NCBI RefSeq assembly: GCF_900113305.1
Contig: NZ_FOOW01000001.1
Coordinates: forward strand, 1-64,000
Source: Prevotella sp. KH2C16
GTDB lineage: Bacteria; Bacteroidota; Bacteroidia; Bacteroidales; Bacteroidaceae
Direction of reading: 5' to 3'
DNA: 64,000 nt
The notes under the pieces are model-generated. The model saw only the letters and a program-made list of their open reading frames with translations, was not told where the DNA came from and searched no databases. The position numbers were made by a program, and so were the translations under genes. Shown here piece after piece: positions 1 to 6,727 of this stretch (its first letter is position 1; every line of letters starts with the position of its first letter).

Positions 1-79
1 GCATTTCGGGGAAATGCTCACTGAGGTAGTTCTCCAACTTCAGACGGAAGTAGGAAAGTTCTTTCTTTGTCGTTTCCAT
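1..79 (-). CDS. N-terminal fragment of a DUF1896-like mobile-element protein (runs off left edge)
   Basis: Only the first 26 codons are visible, starting at an ATG complementary to 77-79. The readable start (METTKKELSYFRLKLENYL) has the charged start followed by ELSYFRLKLENYL that I associate with DUF1896 proteins, small proteins of unknown function common on Bacteroidales conjugative elements. It lies 35 bp downstream of the leftmost integrase on the same strand, so the two are probably co-transcribed. The family call is from memory of the N-terminus only and is tentative. Confidence 0.5.
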   Translation of the reverse strand, partial: METTKKELSYFRLKLENYLSEHFPEM

Positions 80-114
80 AAATCTTTTATTTTAGGGTTG
101 TTATACTTTATTTG

Positions 115-1341
115 TTATCGGATTCCCATTGCCGCATTGAACTTGTCAAGTTTTCCAGCGAGTTGCTCCATGTCATGCTCAACTTTCTTGTTTGTTATTC
201 GTGCATAAATCTGGGTTATCTTGATATTTGTATGCCCGAGCATCTTAGACACTGACTCCATAGGAACCCCTTTAGATATAGACATTGTAGCGAAAGTATG
301 GCGTGCCATGTGGAAAGTCAGATTTTTTTTTATGCCACAAAGGTCGGCAATTTCTTTCAAATATGAGTTGATACGCTGGTTGCTCATCATCGGGAAAACC
401 TTTCCACCCTTTCTGTTGATGTCATAGTACTTTCTTATAATGGCAAGTGGAATGTCCAACAGCATTACGTTTTCATCTATGCTTGTCTTATATCTCTTAG
501 TGATGAGCCATTGCCTGTCTTCAACGGTAACAATCTTATCGTAGGTGAGATTATATACGTCAATGTAGGCCAATCCTGTGAAGCAGGAAAAGATGAATAC
601 ATTTCGTACCAATTCCAGTCTTTCTATATCGAAGTGCTTCTTCATGATACGGAGTACCTCCTCTTCTGTGAGGTAGCCACGGTCTACCAATTCATAGTGC
701 AACTTGTGGTTTGCAAACGGATCATGCATGATAAGTCCTCTGTTTCTCGCATAGTTCACGACTGTCTTTAAGTTTCTCAATTTCTTGGTGGTTGTGTTAT
801 GTACACCACCTACAACGGATGTCAGATACAATTCAAAGTCCTGAATAACGGCACTTGTAAGTTCTGTCAATCCAATATCCTTACGATGATATTTTGCTTG
901 CAGAAAATCCTGAAAGTTCTGCCTCACTACCTTATACTTATAAAAAGTACCCTTTGTCAGCGTCTTGCCAACTTGTTGCGTGATGGAGTCTATGTATTTG
1001 TCAAAGACTGGAAGGAAAGTTGTAAACTCCTTATCTGTTCCAAGAAACACTGACCTGATAAGGTCTAAGGACAGGCTCTCAGAGGTTTCATATTTCCTAT
1101 AAATCTGCATCAAAGTAGTTGTCAGTGCATCTATCGATGCATTGACAGAAAGGGCTTCTGCCGTTCTACCAATCATTCTGCTGGTTTTATTACTCCATTT
1201 AGATTTATCCACGAAAATTTTAGTGGATCCCAGATTTGCCATTTCTCCTCCGAGATACATCCGGAGCATTACAGGCGATTTTCCTTCTTTGTTCTCATAG
1301 TTGGAACGTAGGTAGTAGGACACCTTGAAAGTTGTTTTCAT
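115..1341 (-). CDS. Tyrosine recombinase / integrase of element 0
   Basis: A 408-residue site-specific recombinase that would integrate and excise the element lying to the left. The N-terminal 100 residues have the arm-binding start typical of Bacteroidetes integrases (MKTTFKVSYYLRSN). A SAM-like core-binding region follows, then a C-terminal catalytic domain with the H-x-x-R box (HMARHTFAT), the second histidine (LGHTNIKITQIYAR) and the nucleophile Tyr in the same block. The position of the first catalytic Arg reads TGLAYID, as in other Bacteroidetes integrases such as IntDOT that lack this Arg. TGTAGCA repeats upstream are candidate arm-binding sites. Length is normal and no damage is seen. 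Confidence 0.9.
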   Translation of the reverse strand: MKTTFKVSYYLRSNYENKEGKSPVMLRMYLGGEMANLGSTKIFVDKSKWSNKTSRMIGRTAEALSVNASIDALTTTLMQIYRKYETSESLSLDLIRSVFLGTDKEFTTFLPVFDKYIDSITQQVGKTLTKGTFYKYKVVRQNFQDFLQAKYHRKDIGLTELTSAVIQDFELYLTSVVGGVHNTTTKKLRNLKTVVNYARNRGLIMHDPFANHKLHYELVDRGYLTEEEVLRIMKKHFDIERLELVRNVFIFSCFTGLAYIDVYNLTYDKIVTVEDRQWLITKRYKTSIDENVMLLDIPLAIIRKYYDINRKGGKVFPMMSNQRINSYLKEIADLCGIKKNLTFHMARHTFATMSISKGVPMESVSKMLGHTNIKITQIYARITNKKVEHDMEQLAGKLDKFNAAMGIR

Positions 1342-1357
1342 AACGCATCATTTTAAT

Positions 1358-1492
1358 GTAGCATTTTGGCTACAAAGTTCGACATAAGTTGTTGAAAACA
1401 AGAGATTTGTATGCCGTCAAATTGGTAGTCATTTTCCATTCACTGCTACATTTTTTTGAGTGCCTGCTTTTGTGTAGCAGTTTCTGTAGCAG
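1358..1492. repeat. TGTAGCA repeats, probable arm-type sites of the element 0 integrase
   Basis: TGTAGCA(G) occurs at 1358-1364, 1473-1480 and 1485-1492. Inverted copies lie at 1443-1450 (CTGCTACA) and around 1369-1375 (GGCTACA). They fill part of the 310-bp non-coding stretch upstream of the integrase. Two copies are 12 bp apart. The placement parallels the 11-bp-period repeats beside the other two integrases in this window, so arm-binding is the best guess. Confidence 0.5.
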
Positions 1493-1561
1493 AAAATGAC
1501 CGAATGATGACTATCAAAAGGTATGGTTTGGCAGTCAAGCAACTACGGATAAAAAACAAAA

Positions 1562-1593
1562 AATCGCTGTAAAACCTTGATTTTACAGCGATT
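1562..1593. terminator. Perfect 13-bp hairpin
   Basis: AATCGCTGTAAAA at 1562-1574 pairs with TTTTACAGCGATT at 1581-1593 across a 6-base loop. It is A/T-rich at the base and works on paper as a bidirectional terminator between element 0 and the tRNA fragment at 1651. Confidence 0.55.
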
Positions 1594-1650
1594 ATCCTTG
1601 TTTTGAAGGCTAAAATGACGTATTGTATGACGTCCTCTTGAAACCTATAT

Positions 1651-1699
1651 GTGGACCAGCCAGGGCTTGAACCTGGGACCTCCAGATTATGAGTCTGTT
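1651..1699. repeat. Left att copy of element A: 3' half of tRNA-Met
   Basis: These 49 bp match 54720-54768 exactly, i.e. discriminator, acceptor strand, T arm, variable loop and anticodon loop of the intact tRNA-Met(CAT) read on the minus strand. Immediately after GAGTCTGTT the sequence becomes A/T-rich and unrelated, so no functional tRNA is present. This is the hallmark of a tRNA attachment-site duplication made by integration. Confidence 0.9.
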
Positions 1700-1748
1700 A
1701 AAATAAAATTTTTTGAGGTTTTATAAAATTTTTCTTGGCTTTGTAAGT

Positions 1749-1778
1749 TGTTGTCTCACAATTATTTTATAACTTTGC
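1749..1778 (+). promoter_or_regulatory. Promoter of the element A integrase
   Basis: A Bacteroidetes-type -7 box TAACTTTG lies at 1771-1778, with TTG at 1749-1751 and a 19-bp spacer. It points into the integrase 109 bp downstream. The arm-type repeats lie between promoter and gene, so integrase binding could autoregulate transcription. Confidence 0.6.
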
Positions 1779-1822
1779 GGCGCAAAAGTGAAATTTTAAT
1801 AAACCTCAATTAATGGGCGATT

Positions 1823-1854
1823 TTGTTCGCATTTTGTTCGCAAATTGTTCGCAA
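1823..1854. repeat. Three TTGTTCGCAA direct repeats with 11-bp period (left arm sites of element A)
   Basis: Copies begin at 1823, 1834 and 1845, exactly one 11-bp step apart, so they face the same side of the helix. The same motif recurs at 27267 and 27278 and in inverted orientation at 27179 and 27201. Location beside the integrase gene and the att copy fits arm-type binding sites for the integrase N-terminal domain. Confidence 0.75.
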
Positions 1855-1886
1855 GATTCCCATGAACGAAGCAACAGACTATAGTT

Positions 1887-3335
1887 ATGAAGGCTGAAAA
1901 GACATCTATCAAGTGCGGAAAAGTGGACAACTGTTCACTTACTTTAGTTCTAGACAAACGTACCAATAAGAGTACGGATGTATACCCTTTGGCCATCTGT
2001 TTTCAGATAGCAGCTAAACGGTATTACTACAAGCTAAAGGATATTGACTATCAAAGCGAGAAGTACTTCAATGACGTATGTAGCGTGAAAGGAGCGAAAA
2101 GTTCGCTTATGCCTGTTCATGTCGAATGGCTAAAGATGCTAGAAAGCTACAGGGAAAAACTGGAGAAGCTAAGCAAGAAGCAGACTTTAACACTCGACCT
2201 TATCCGTACTTATCTGACAGGTGCGGAAATCGAATATGATAAAGCTACATCTTTTGTAGGTGTTTGGGAGAGCATTATCGCAAGAATGAAAGCAGAAGAC
2301 AGGGTTGGTACCGCAGAGAACTACCAGTGGGCACTCAACTCCTTCCTTAAATACGTTGGTGATGTGAAGGGCTTCATGGTCGGCAAAAACGTAATTTACA
2401 AGTGGAATGATGTAATGAAAAATGGTGTGGTCGAAAACGGCAAGGTCGTCGGAAAGATTGCTGATGCCACCCGTGGTATGTATCTTCGGACCTGCCGTGT
2501 TGTTTGGAATGAATGTATTCGCCAAGGTTTTTTGACCGAGGACAAATACCCCTTCTCCAACAAGGACAACACGCTCATCTCAATTCCACGAGGTAAACGT
2601 CGCCAGCAATCGTATCTTAGCGTTGATGAAATGACGGAACTATATAAAGTCTTCGTTGAGAAGCGCTATCCCGAAGGTTGGGATCCAGCTTATAAGAAAC
2701 GTGCCCATGATTCTTTGGGCCTATTCCTGGCACAATATCTGTGCAATGGATTCAATCTTGCCGATGCAGGACGTTTGACCTACAACCGTACTTACTTTGC
2801 AGAAGGTGGTCGTGCTTTTGAGTTTATGCGAAAGAAAACATCGGCACGAAGCAACAGCATGTCGGTGGTTATCGTTCCTATCATAGAACCACTCAAAGTG
2901 ATCCTTAATGAGATTGGAGCCAAGCCAGAGAAGGACGCATATGTTTTTCCTCAAATCTTCAATGGAGCCACAGATGAAACCTTGCGAAGGAAACTGACGG
3001 TACAGGAAAACTCCAACATCAAAGACCGCATGAACCGTATATGCAAAGAAGTACTTGGGTGGGACAAGGTGGTGTCTGGAACATGGGCGCGTCATTCTTT
3101 TGCTACAAATCTGAAGTTGGCGGGCGTAGAGGAACTATACATTTCTGAAAGTATGGGTCACTCGCAAGGTAACGATGTAACCAGCGGCTATCAGGACATG
3201 TATCCTCTTGAAATCCGATTCCGAAACAATAGTAAGCTGCTCAACCTTGAAAAGGAAGAAGAACCTATCGACATTGATAGTCTTACTCCTGAACAGATGA
3301 AGGAAATGCTAAAGAAGATGATGGGGCAACAATAA
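1887..3335 (+). CDS. Tyrosine recombinase / integrase of element A
   Basis: A 482-residue recombinase expected to join element A to the 3' end of tRNA-Met. It has an arm-binding N-terminus, a SAM-like core-binding domain around residues 110-210 and a catalytic domain ending in TWARHSFATNL, SMGHSQGNDVTSGYQ and the probable nucleophile Tyr. In this subfamily the H of the H-x-x-R box is replaced (TWAR) and the first Arg region reads CNGFNLADAG, so the classical tetrad is not fully conserved. It is related to the element B integrase at 27561, with the same layout. The stop codon abuts the first hip operator. Confidence 0.9.
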   Translation: MKAEKTSIKCGKVDNCSLTLVLDKRTNKSTDVYPLAICFQIAAKRYYYKLKDIDYQSEKYFNDVCSVKGAKSSLMPVHVEWLKMLESYREKLEKLSKKQTLTLDLIRTYLTGAEIEYDKATSFVGVWESIIARMKAEDRVGTAENYQWALNSFLKYVGDVKGFMVGKNVIYKWNDVMKNGVVENGKVVGKIADATRGMYLRTCRVVWNECIRQGFLTEDKYPFSNKDNTLISIPRGKRRQQSYLSVDEMTELYKVFVEKRYPEGWDPAYKKRAHDSLGLFLAQYLCNGFNLADAGRLTYNRTYFAEGGRAFEFMRKKTSARSNSMSVVIVPIIEPLKVILNEIGAKPEKDAYVFPQIFNGATDETLRRKLTVQENSNIKDRMNRICKEVLGWDKVVSGTWARHSFATNLKLAGVEELYISESMGHSQGNDVTSGYQDMYPLEIRFRNNSKLLNLEKEEEPIDIDSLTPEQMKEMLKKMMGQQ

Positions 3336-3336
3336 A

Positions 3337-3477
3337 AATCGCAATTCGTTGTGATTTTTACGTATTATTATGGCAATTCATAGTAAATTATACCTAAAAT
3401 CGCATTTTATTGAGATTTGCGCCTTTGTTTGAAAATAATTGCTTATCTTTGCACCGAAATCGCAATATATTGAGATT
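3337..3477 (+). promoter_or_regulatory. hipBST promoter with three evenly spaced operator repeats
   Basis: A 20-bp inverted repeat of the form AATCGCAnnnnnTTGnGATT occurs at 3337-3356, 3398-3417 and 3458-3477, with starts 61 and 60 bp apart (about six helical turns). A -7 box TATCTTTG lies at 3444-3451 between the second and third copies, and the third copy ends one base before the hipB ATG. This is the arrangement expected for cooperative repression by a dimeric HTH antitoxin. Confidence 0.75.
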
Positions 3478-3699
3478 ATGACACAGCAGGAAATAGGGAA
3501 TGCCATCAAGGAAAGGCGGAAAAAATTGGGTATCAACCAACAAACATTGGCTGACCTTGCAAGTGTGGCTGTTAATACCGTTGTAGCGATTGAACGAGGC
3601 GAGGGTAATCCTCAGCTCGCCACCTTGCTCACGATACTCGATACTTTGGGTCTGCAAATAGACATTAACATCAAGCAACTTGACTATGAGACAGTGTAA
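3478..3699 (+). CDS. hipB: HipB-like XRE-family antitoxin/repressor
   Basis: A 73-residue protein that is almost entirely an XRE helix-turn-helix. The region IGNAIKERRKKLGINQQTLA begins the first helices, and VAVNTVVAIERGEGNPQLATL covers the recognition helix and following turn. The ATG at 3478 is chosen because an upstream in-frame ATG would place the promoter -7 box inside the gene. It is the first gene of a tightly overlapping three-gene operon and is expected to bind the three repeats upstream, repressing the operon and contributing to toxin control as HipB proteins do. Confidence 0.85.
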   Translation: MTQQEIGNAIKERRKKLGINQQTLADLASVAVNTVVAIERGEGNPQLATLLTILDTLGLQIDINIKQLDYETV

Positions 3700-3994
3700 G
3701 GTTTATGTTCATGACATGGAGGCTGGCATATTGCAAGAGACGGATGCCAGGGAATATGTGTTCACTTATGGTAAGGACTACCACGGCGAGCCAGTTTGCT
3801 TGGCAATGCCCGTAAGAAAAGAGCCTTACCGTTCCAACCATCTCTTTCCTTATTTTTATAACATGTTGTCTGAAGGCTCCAATCGCCAGGTGCAATCCAT
3901 GTTGCATCATATCGATGAAAACGATGACTTCGGCATTATGCTGGCAACAGCTCAGCACGATACCATTGGAGCCGTAACCGTTAAGCCCTTATGA
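3686..3994 (+). CDS. hipS: HipS-like small protein (HipA N-terminal subdomain as separate gene)
   Basis: A 102-residue protein matching the small N-subdomain-1 that is fused to the kinase in classical HipA but separate in the HipBST type. The conserved middle (GEPVCLAMPVRKEPY, then LFPYFYNMLSEG) is the usual signature of that subdomain. In characterized HipBST of E. coli O127 the small HipS neutralizes the kinase, so this may be the true antitoxin. The gene overlaps hipB by 14 bp and hipT by 4 bp (ATGA), pointing to translational coupling. The ATG at 3686 is used rather than an in-frame TTG at 3680. Confidence 0.8.
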   Translation: MRQCKVYVHDMEAGILQETDAREYVFTYGKDYHGEPVCLAMPVRKEPYRSNHLFPYFYNMLSEGSNRQVQSMLHHIDENDDFGIMLATAQHDTIGAVTVKPL

Positions 3995-5001
3995 ATATGG
4001 TAGAAATAAACGTATGCCCTTCTACATTGCAGGAAGGCTTTACCACCTATTCCCCTGTAGCTCGGAAACAACTGTTTGATGAAAAAGAAGTTTCCCATAT
4101 TCTTGATTTTGACAGTCCCAATAACGATAGTGGTGACAATGAAGCTTATCTGAAGAATGTGGGGCGCATCTCGCTCTCTGGCGTTCAACCTAAGGCGAGC
4201 TTGGTGTTGAGTGAAGGACATTTGGTAAAGCCAGCTGAAGGTGAACGTGGAACATACATTTTGAAACCTGCTCCAACATCATACGCCTTGCTTGACCGTA
4301 AGTATTGCCCTGCCAATGAACATCTAACCATGCAGTTGGCTTCGCAGGTCTATCATATAGAAACGGCAGCAAATGGCATTTGTTTCTTCCAAGATGGTGA
4401 AGCTGCCTATCTTTGTCGACGTTTCGATGTCGGCCCTAATGGGCAAAAGTATAGCCAAGAAGACTTTGCCTCTCTTGCAGGACTGACCGATGCCAATGGT
4501 GGCAGCGATTTCAAATATAGTAATCTGAGTTATGAGGAATGTGCTGACATCATCCGCAAATACGTCAAGGCTGCTCCCGTCGAAATCCTGAAGTACTTCC
4601 GCATCGTTGTCTTCAACTATCTCACTCTCAATGATGATGCGCATCTGAAAAACTTCTCACTTATCAACCGAGGTGACGGAGAATACCACCTCACCCCTGC
4701 CTACGACCTCATCAATACCAGTCTACATTTGAGCATGCCACGCATCTTCGCTCTTGATAAAGGATTGTTCAAAGAAGGCATGCAACTATCCGATACAAGA
4801 ACTGTTGGCCGTAAGGACTTCGAGGAGTTTGGTCGCCGTATAGGTCTATCTGAGCGATTGATAAAACGAGAAATGGATTTCTTTGCAGCAGAGCATCCTC
4901 TGGCAAAGGATATGATTGACCATTCTTTCCTGTCCGAATCCCTGAAACGAAGCTACTGGCTTTCGTACAACTATCGACGTGCAACGTTGGGATTTAAATG
5001 A
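3991..5001 (+). CDS. hipT: HipT-like serine/threonine kinase toxin
   Basis: A 336-residue HipA-fold kinase without the N-subdomain-1. Visible motifs are a Gly-rich loop RISLSGVQPKAS at residues 59-70, the catalytic block NDDAHLKN at 214-221 with Asp216 as likely base, and the metal-binding YDL around 238-240. The loop contains two serines (SLS, 61 and 63), the position where HipT autophosphorylates. Characterized HipT phosphorylates tryptophanyl-tRNA synthetase and HipA phosphorylates glutamyl-tRNA synthetase; which synthetase is targeted here cannot be read from sequence. Last gene of the hip operon, followed by a strong hairpin. Confidence 0.85.
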   Translation: MNMVEINVCPSTLQEGFTTYSPVARKQLFDEKEVSHILDFDSPNNDSGDNEAYLKNVGRISLSGVQPKASLVLSEGHLVKPAEGERGTYILKPAPTSYALLDRKYCPANEHLTMQLASQVYHIETAANGICFFQDGEAAYLCRRFDVGPNGQKYSQEDFASLAGLTDANGGSDFKYSNLSYEECADIIRKYVKAAPVEILKYFRIVVFNYLTLNDDAHLKNFSLINRGDGEYHLTPAYDLINTSLHLSMPRIFALDKGLFKEGMQLSDTRTVGRKDFEEFGRRIGLSERLIKREMDFFAAEHPLAKDMIDHSFLSESLKRSYWLSYNYRRATLGFK

Positions 5002-5065
5002 TGCGATTACACTTTTCCAAGGTGTTTTTGCCTCTTTTTGTACACTTTTCTAAGATTCACATAAG

Positions 5066-5109
5066 AATGCCCGAATGATTACTTGTTATCAGTAATACAT
5101 TTGGGCATT
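5066..5109 (+). terminator. Terminator of the hipBST operon
   Basis: AATGCCCGAATG at 5066-5077 pairs with CATTTGGGCATT at 5098-5109, with an inner ATTAC/GTAAT extension. A similar GCCCGAAT hairpin closes the relaxase gene at 10130, so the element reuses a terminator design. Confidence 0.7.
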
Positions 5110-5185
5110 TATGCTTTGTACTTATGGGAAAAGCTAATTTGTCAATAATCATTAGCGAATAATAATCTTTTTTTGTAACTTTTTT

Positions 5186-5226
5186 CTTGTTACGCAGAAA
5201 GGCTGCAGAGTGGCATTGTACCTTTG
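5186..5226 (+). promoter_or_regulatory. Promoter of the tRNA array
   Basis: A -7 box TACCTTTG lies at 5219-5226, 16 bp before the first tRNA, with a TTG at about 5187-5189 at roughly the right distance. No other promoter is seen before the terminator at 5929, so all eight tRNAs are probably one transcript. Confidence 0.6.
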
Positions 5227-5241
5227 CACCCGAAATCCAAT

Positions 5242-5326
5242 GGAAGTATGGGTGAGCGGTCGAAACCAGCACACTGCTAACGTGCCGAGCTGCAAGGCTC
5301 CGAAGGTTCGAATCCTTCTGCTTCCG
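5242..5326 (+). tRNA. tRNA-Ser(GCT)
   Basis: The cloverleaf is readable with acceptor GGAAGTA/TGCTTCC, anticodon GCT in the loop CTGCTAA, a long class II variable arm and a TTCGAAT T loop. CCA is not encoded. First of eight tRNAs in an array on element A. Confidence 0.9.
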
Positions 5327-5332
5327 CAAATT

Positions 5333-5420
5333 GGAGGTTTGGCAGAGTTGGTCTATTGCACTGGTCTTGAAAACCAGAGGGCGGTGAAACGCTCCAAGGG
5401 TTCAAATCCCTTAGCCTCCT
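5333..5420 (+). tRNA. tRNA-Ser(TGA)
   Basis: Acceptor GGAGGTT pairs with AGCCTCC at 5413-5419. The anticodon is TGA in the loop CTTGAAA, and there is a long variable arm as in serine tRNAs. CCA is not encoded. It lies 6 bp after the previous tRNA. Confidence 0.9.
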
Positions 5421-5425
5421 CTGAT

Positions 5426-5498
5426 GGAACTTTGGCAGACTTGGTGTATGCGCAGGACTGAAAATCCTGAGAACGTGGTTCGACTCCACGAGGTTCCA
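5426..5498 (+). tRNA. tRNA-Phe(GAA)
   Basis: Acceptor GGAAC pairs with GTTCC, the anticodon loop is CTGAAAA with GAA, and a normal short variable loop and TTCGACT T loop follow. Total 73 nt, no encoded CCA. Confidence 0.9.
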
Positions 5499-5507
5499 CA
5501 AATATAT

Positions 5508-5589
5508 TGAGGTGTTCTCCAGCGGCAACGAGAGCAGACTGTAAATCTGCCGCCATTCGGCTTCGTGGGTTCGAGTCCCTCCACCTCAA
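5508..5589 (+). tRNA. tRNA-Tyr(GTA)
   Basis: Acceptor TGAGGTG pairs with CACCTCA. The anticodon is GTA in CTGTAAA, with the long variable arm expected for bacterial tRNA-Tyr. No encoded CCA. Confidence 0.9.
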
Positions 5590-5593
5590 CGAT

Positions 5594-5666
5594 GGGAGCA
5601 TAGTTCAGTTGGTAGAATGTCGGTCTCCAAAACCGAAGGTCGGAGGTTCGAACCCTTCTGCTTCTG
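5594..5666 (+). tRNA. tRNA-Trp(CCA)
   Basis: The anticodon loop is CTCCAAA with CCA. The acceptor GGGAGCA/TGCTTCT relies on two G-T wobbles, which is somewhat weak, but the D, anticodon and T arms are well formed. CCA is not encoded at the 3' end. Confidence 0.85.
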
Positions 5667-5672
5667 CAAAAT

Positions 5673-5759
5673 CGCGGGATAGAGTAGTGGCCCAACTCAC
5701 CAGTCTCATAAGCTGGGCCGGCCAAAAACCGGACGCAGGTTCGAATCCTGCTCCCGCAA
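5673..5759 (+). tRNA. tRNA-Met(CAT), initiator-like acceptor with an unusually long variable arm
   Basis: The acceptor is CGCGGGA/TCCCGCA, giving the C1-A72 mismatch typical of bacterial initiator tRNA. The anticodon loop is CTCATAA (CAT). The anticodon stem CCAGT/GCTGG lacks the three consecutive G-C pairs of standard initiators. The variable region (5717-5734) is 18 nt and contains a CCGG...CCGG hairpin, a class II-like feature not expected in tRNA-Met. Total length is 87 nt. Confidence 0.8.
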
Positions 5760-5765
5760 CTACAT

Positions 5766-5840
5766 GGAGTTTGTAGCTCAGTAGGTAGAGCGCCAGGTTG
5801 TGGCTCTGGTGGTCGCAGGTTCGAAACCTGTCAAACTCCC
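5766..5840 (+). tRNA. tRNA-His(GTG)
   Basis: Acceptor GGAGTTT pairs with AAACTCC. The anticodon is GTG in TTGTGGC, and the discriminator is C, as in tRNA-His. All arms are well formed. Confidence 0.9.
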
Positions 5841-5846
5841 TATTAC

Positions 5847-5920
5847 GTGAGGATGCCCGAGCGGTTTAAGGGGGCGGTCTGCAAAACCGTCATTCATCGG
5901 TTCGAATCCGATTCCTCACT
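5847..5920 (+). tRNA. tRNA-Cys(GCA)
   Basis: Acceptor GTGAGGA pairs with TCCTCAC. The anticodon is GCA in CTGCAAA, and the discriminator is T, as in tRNA-Cys. Last tRNA of the array, followed by a terminator. Confidence 0.9.
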
Positions 5921-5928
5921 CAACAAAT

Positions 5929-5966
5929 AAAGACTCCAGTTGCCGATAAAAGGAACAGGAGTCTTT
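5929..5966. terminator. Bidirectional terminator between the tRNA array and the leftward operon
   Basis: AAAGACTCC at 5929-5937 pairs with GGAGTCTTT at 5958-5966. It lies 9 bp after tRNA-Cys and 3 bp beyond the stop of the convergent regulator gene, so it can serve both transcripts. Confidence 0.75.
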
Positions 5967-5969
5967 CCA

Positions 5970-6386
5970 TTATCCATAGTTAAGAATTGCCGTCAGCCTT
6001 TTCTTAACCCGTGTGAGTATTCTACCCATTTGCTGAAACTCTGGTTTGTCCTCTGTCGTTTCCAACATTTTCACAGCTTTAGTAATAAGATTGAAATCCT
6101 CAGCTGTCAGGGGCAACTCTGTAATAGAGTAGTTCGGATCAGCGTACTTGTAGTACTTCTGATCATATACCTCAATGGGCGCATTGTATCCGAGCTTGTC
6201 AGAACGCATAATCTGAATATCGTTCTGAACAGTTCTCAAAGAGATGCCTTTGCGGATACCCTCCATATCATACAGCGCTTCAGATATTTCATCAACCAGG
6301 TCCTCTATCGTCCATCTTCTGTATCTGTTGCGTAGGCATCTGTCTATTATCTTGTAACGCAATAATGCATTTTTGTTTACTGGCAT
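5970..6386 (-). CDS. Truncated WYL-type transcriptional regulator (HTH part only)
   Basis: 138 residues matching the N-terminus of Bacteroidales WYL regulators. The start MPVNKNALLRYKIIDRCLRN is followed by a winged-HTH segment (GISLRTVQNDIQIMRS) and then a YYKYADPNYSITELPLT segment. Full-length family members are about 300 or more residues and continue into the ligand-sensing WYL domain, which is absent here. The protein may bind DNA constitutively or be a decaying gene. It is the last gene of the leftward operon that includes the RNA ligase; WYL regulators often sit next to phage-defence genes. Confidence 0.75.
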   Translation of the reverse strand: MPVNKNALLRYKIIDRCLRNRYRRWTIEDLVDEISEALYDMEGIRKGISLRTVQNDIQIMRSDKLGYNAPIEVYDQKYYKYADPNYSITELPLTAEDFNLITKAVKMLETTEDKPEFQQMGRILTRVKKRLTAILNYG

Positions 6387-6401
6387 GAATGTATTTATAA
6401 T

Positions 6402-6704
6402 TTAAAGAGTCCATAATTTGTTTATATTGCTATTAAATGGTTCATAATGAAAACTGTGCAGAAAACAATCTACATCTTTCTGCGTATACCAATACTTATC
6501 GCCTTCTCTTGAAAAACCAAGATATCCATTATCCCTTAGTTTTTTGAGATATTTATCCTTCACTCCCAGTAATTCCATAACCTCTTTGTTGTTGTAAACC
6601 TTCATAGAGGGCTGGACAACTACAGGAGATGCTTTCATATTTTTTAGAATCATAAGTATTTCTTCTAAGATTTCTCTATCACTTTGTTTATTTTTCCTAT
6701 TCAT
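6402..6704 (-). CDS. Small helix-turn-helix protein, excisionase-like
   Basis: 100 residues with an N-terminal helical segment rich in charge. A MerR/excisionase-type HTH follows (VYNNKEVMELLGVKDKYLKKL), then RDNGYLGFSREGDKYWYTQKD, the usual wing of HTH_17 proteins on Bacteroidales elements. It may be a recombination directionality factor or a local regulator. It lies 15 bp upstream of the truncated WYL gene on the same strand. Confidence 0.7.
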   Translation of the reverse strand: MNRKNKQSDREILEEILMILKNMKASPVVVQPSMKVYNNKEVMELLGVKDKYLKKLRDNGYLGFSREGDKYWYTQKDVDCFLHSFHYEPFNSNINKLWTL

Positions 6705-6727
6705 TTTTACCTGTTTTTATAATTCAT

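Larger units (their letters stand above)
1..1650. mobile_element. Right end of a third integrated element (element 0, partial)
   Basis: This segment holds a leftward integrase, the start of a DUF1896-like gene and a set of TGTAGCA repeats upstream of the integrase. It abuts the first tRNA-Met 3' fragment at 1651. The layout suggests the end of a further integrative element lying mostly outside the window. Its exact right boundary and attachment site cannot be identified here; 1650 is simply the last base before the tRNA fragment. Confidence 0.45.

Noticed and set aside
3991..5920. A functional link between the HipT toxin and the adjacent tRNA-Trp
   Set aside because: HipT of E. coli targets TrpRS, but the target of this HipT is unknown and tRNA-Trp is only one of eight tRNAs.
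5242..5920. Open frames of 60-100 codons across the tRNA array on both strands
   Set aside because: They are produced by the tRNA sequences themselves and have no start signals or domain patterns.
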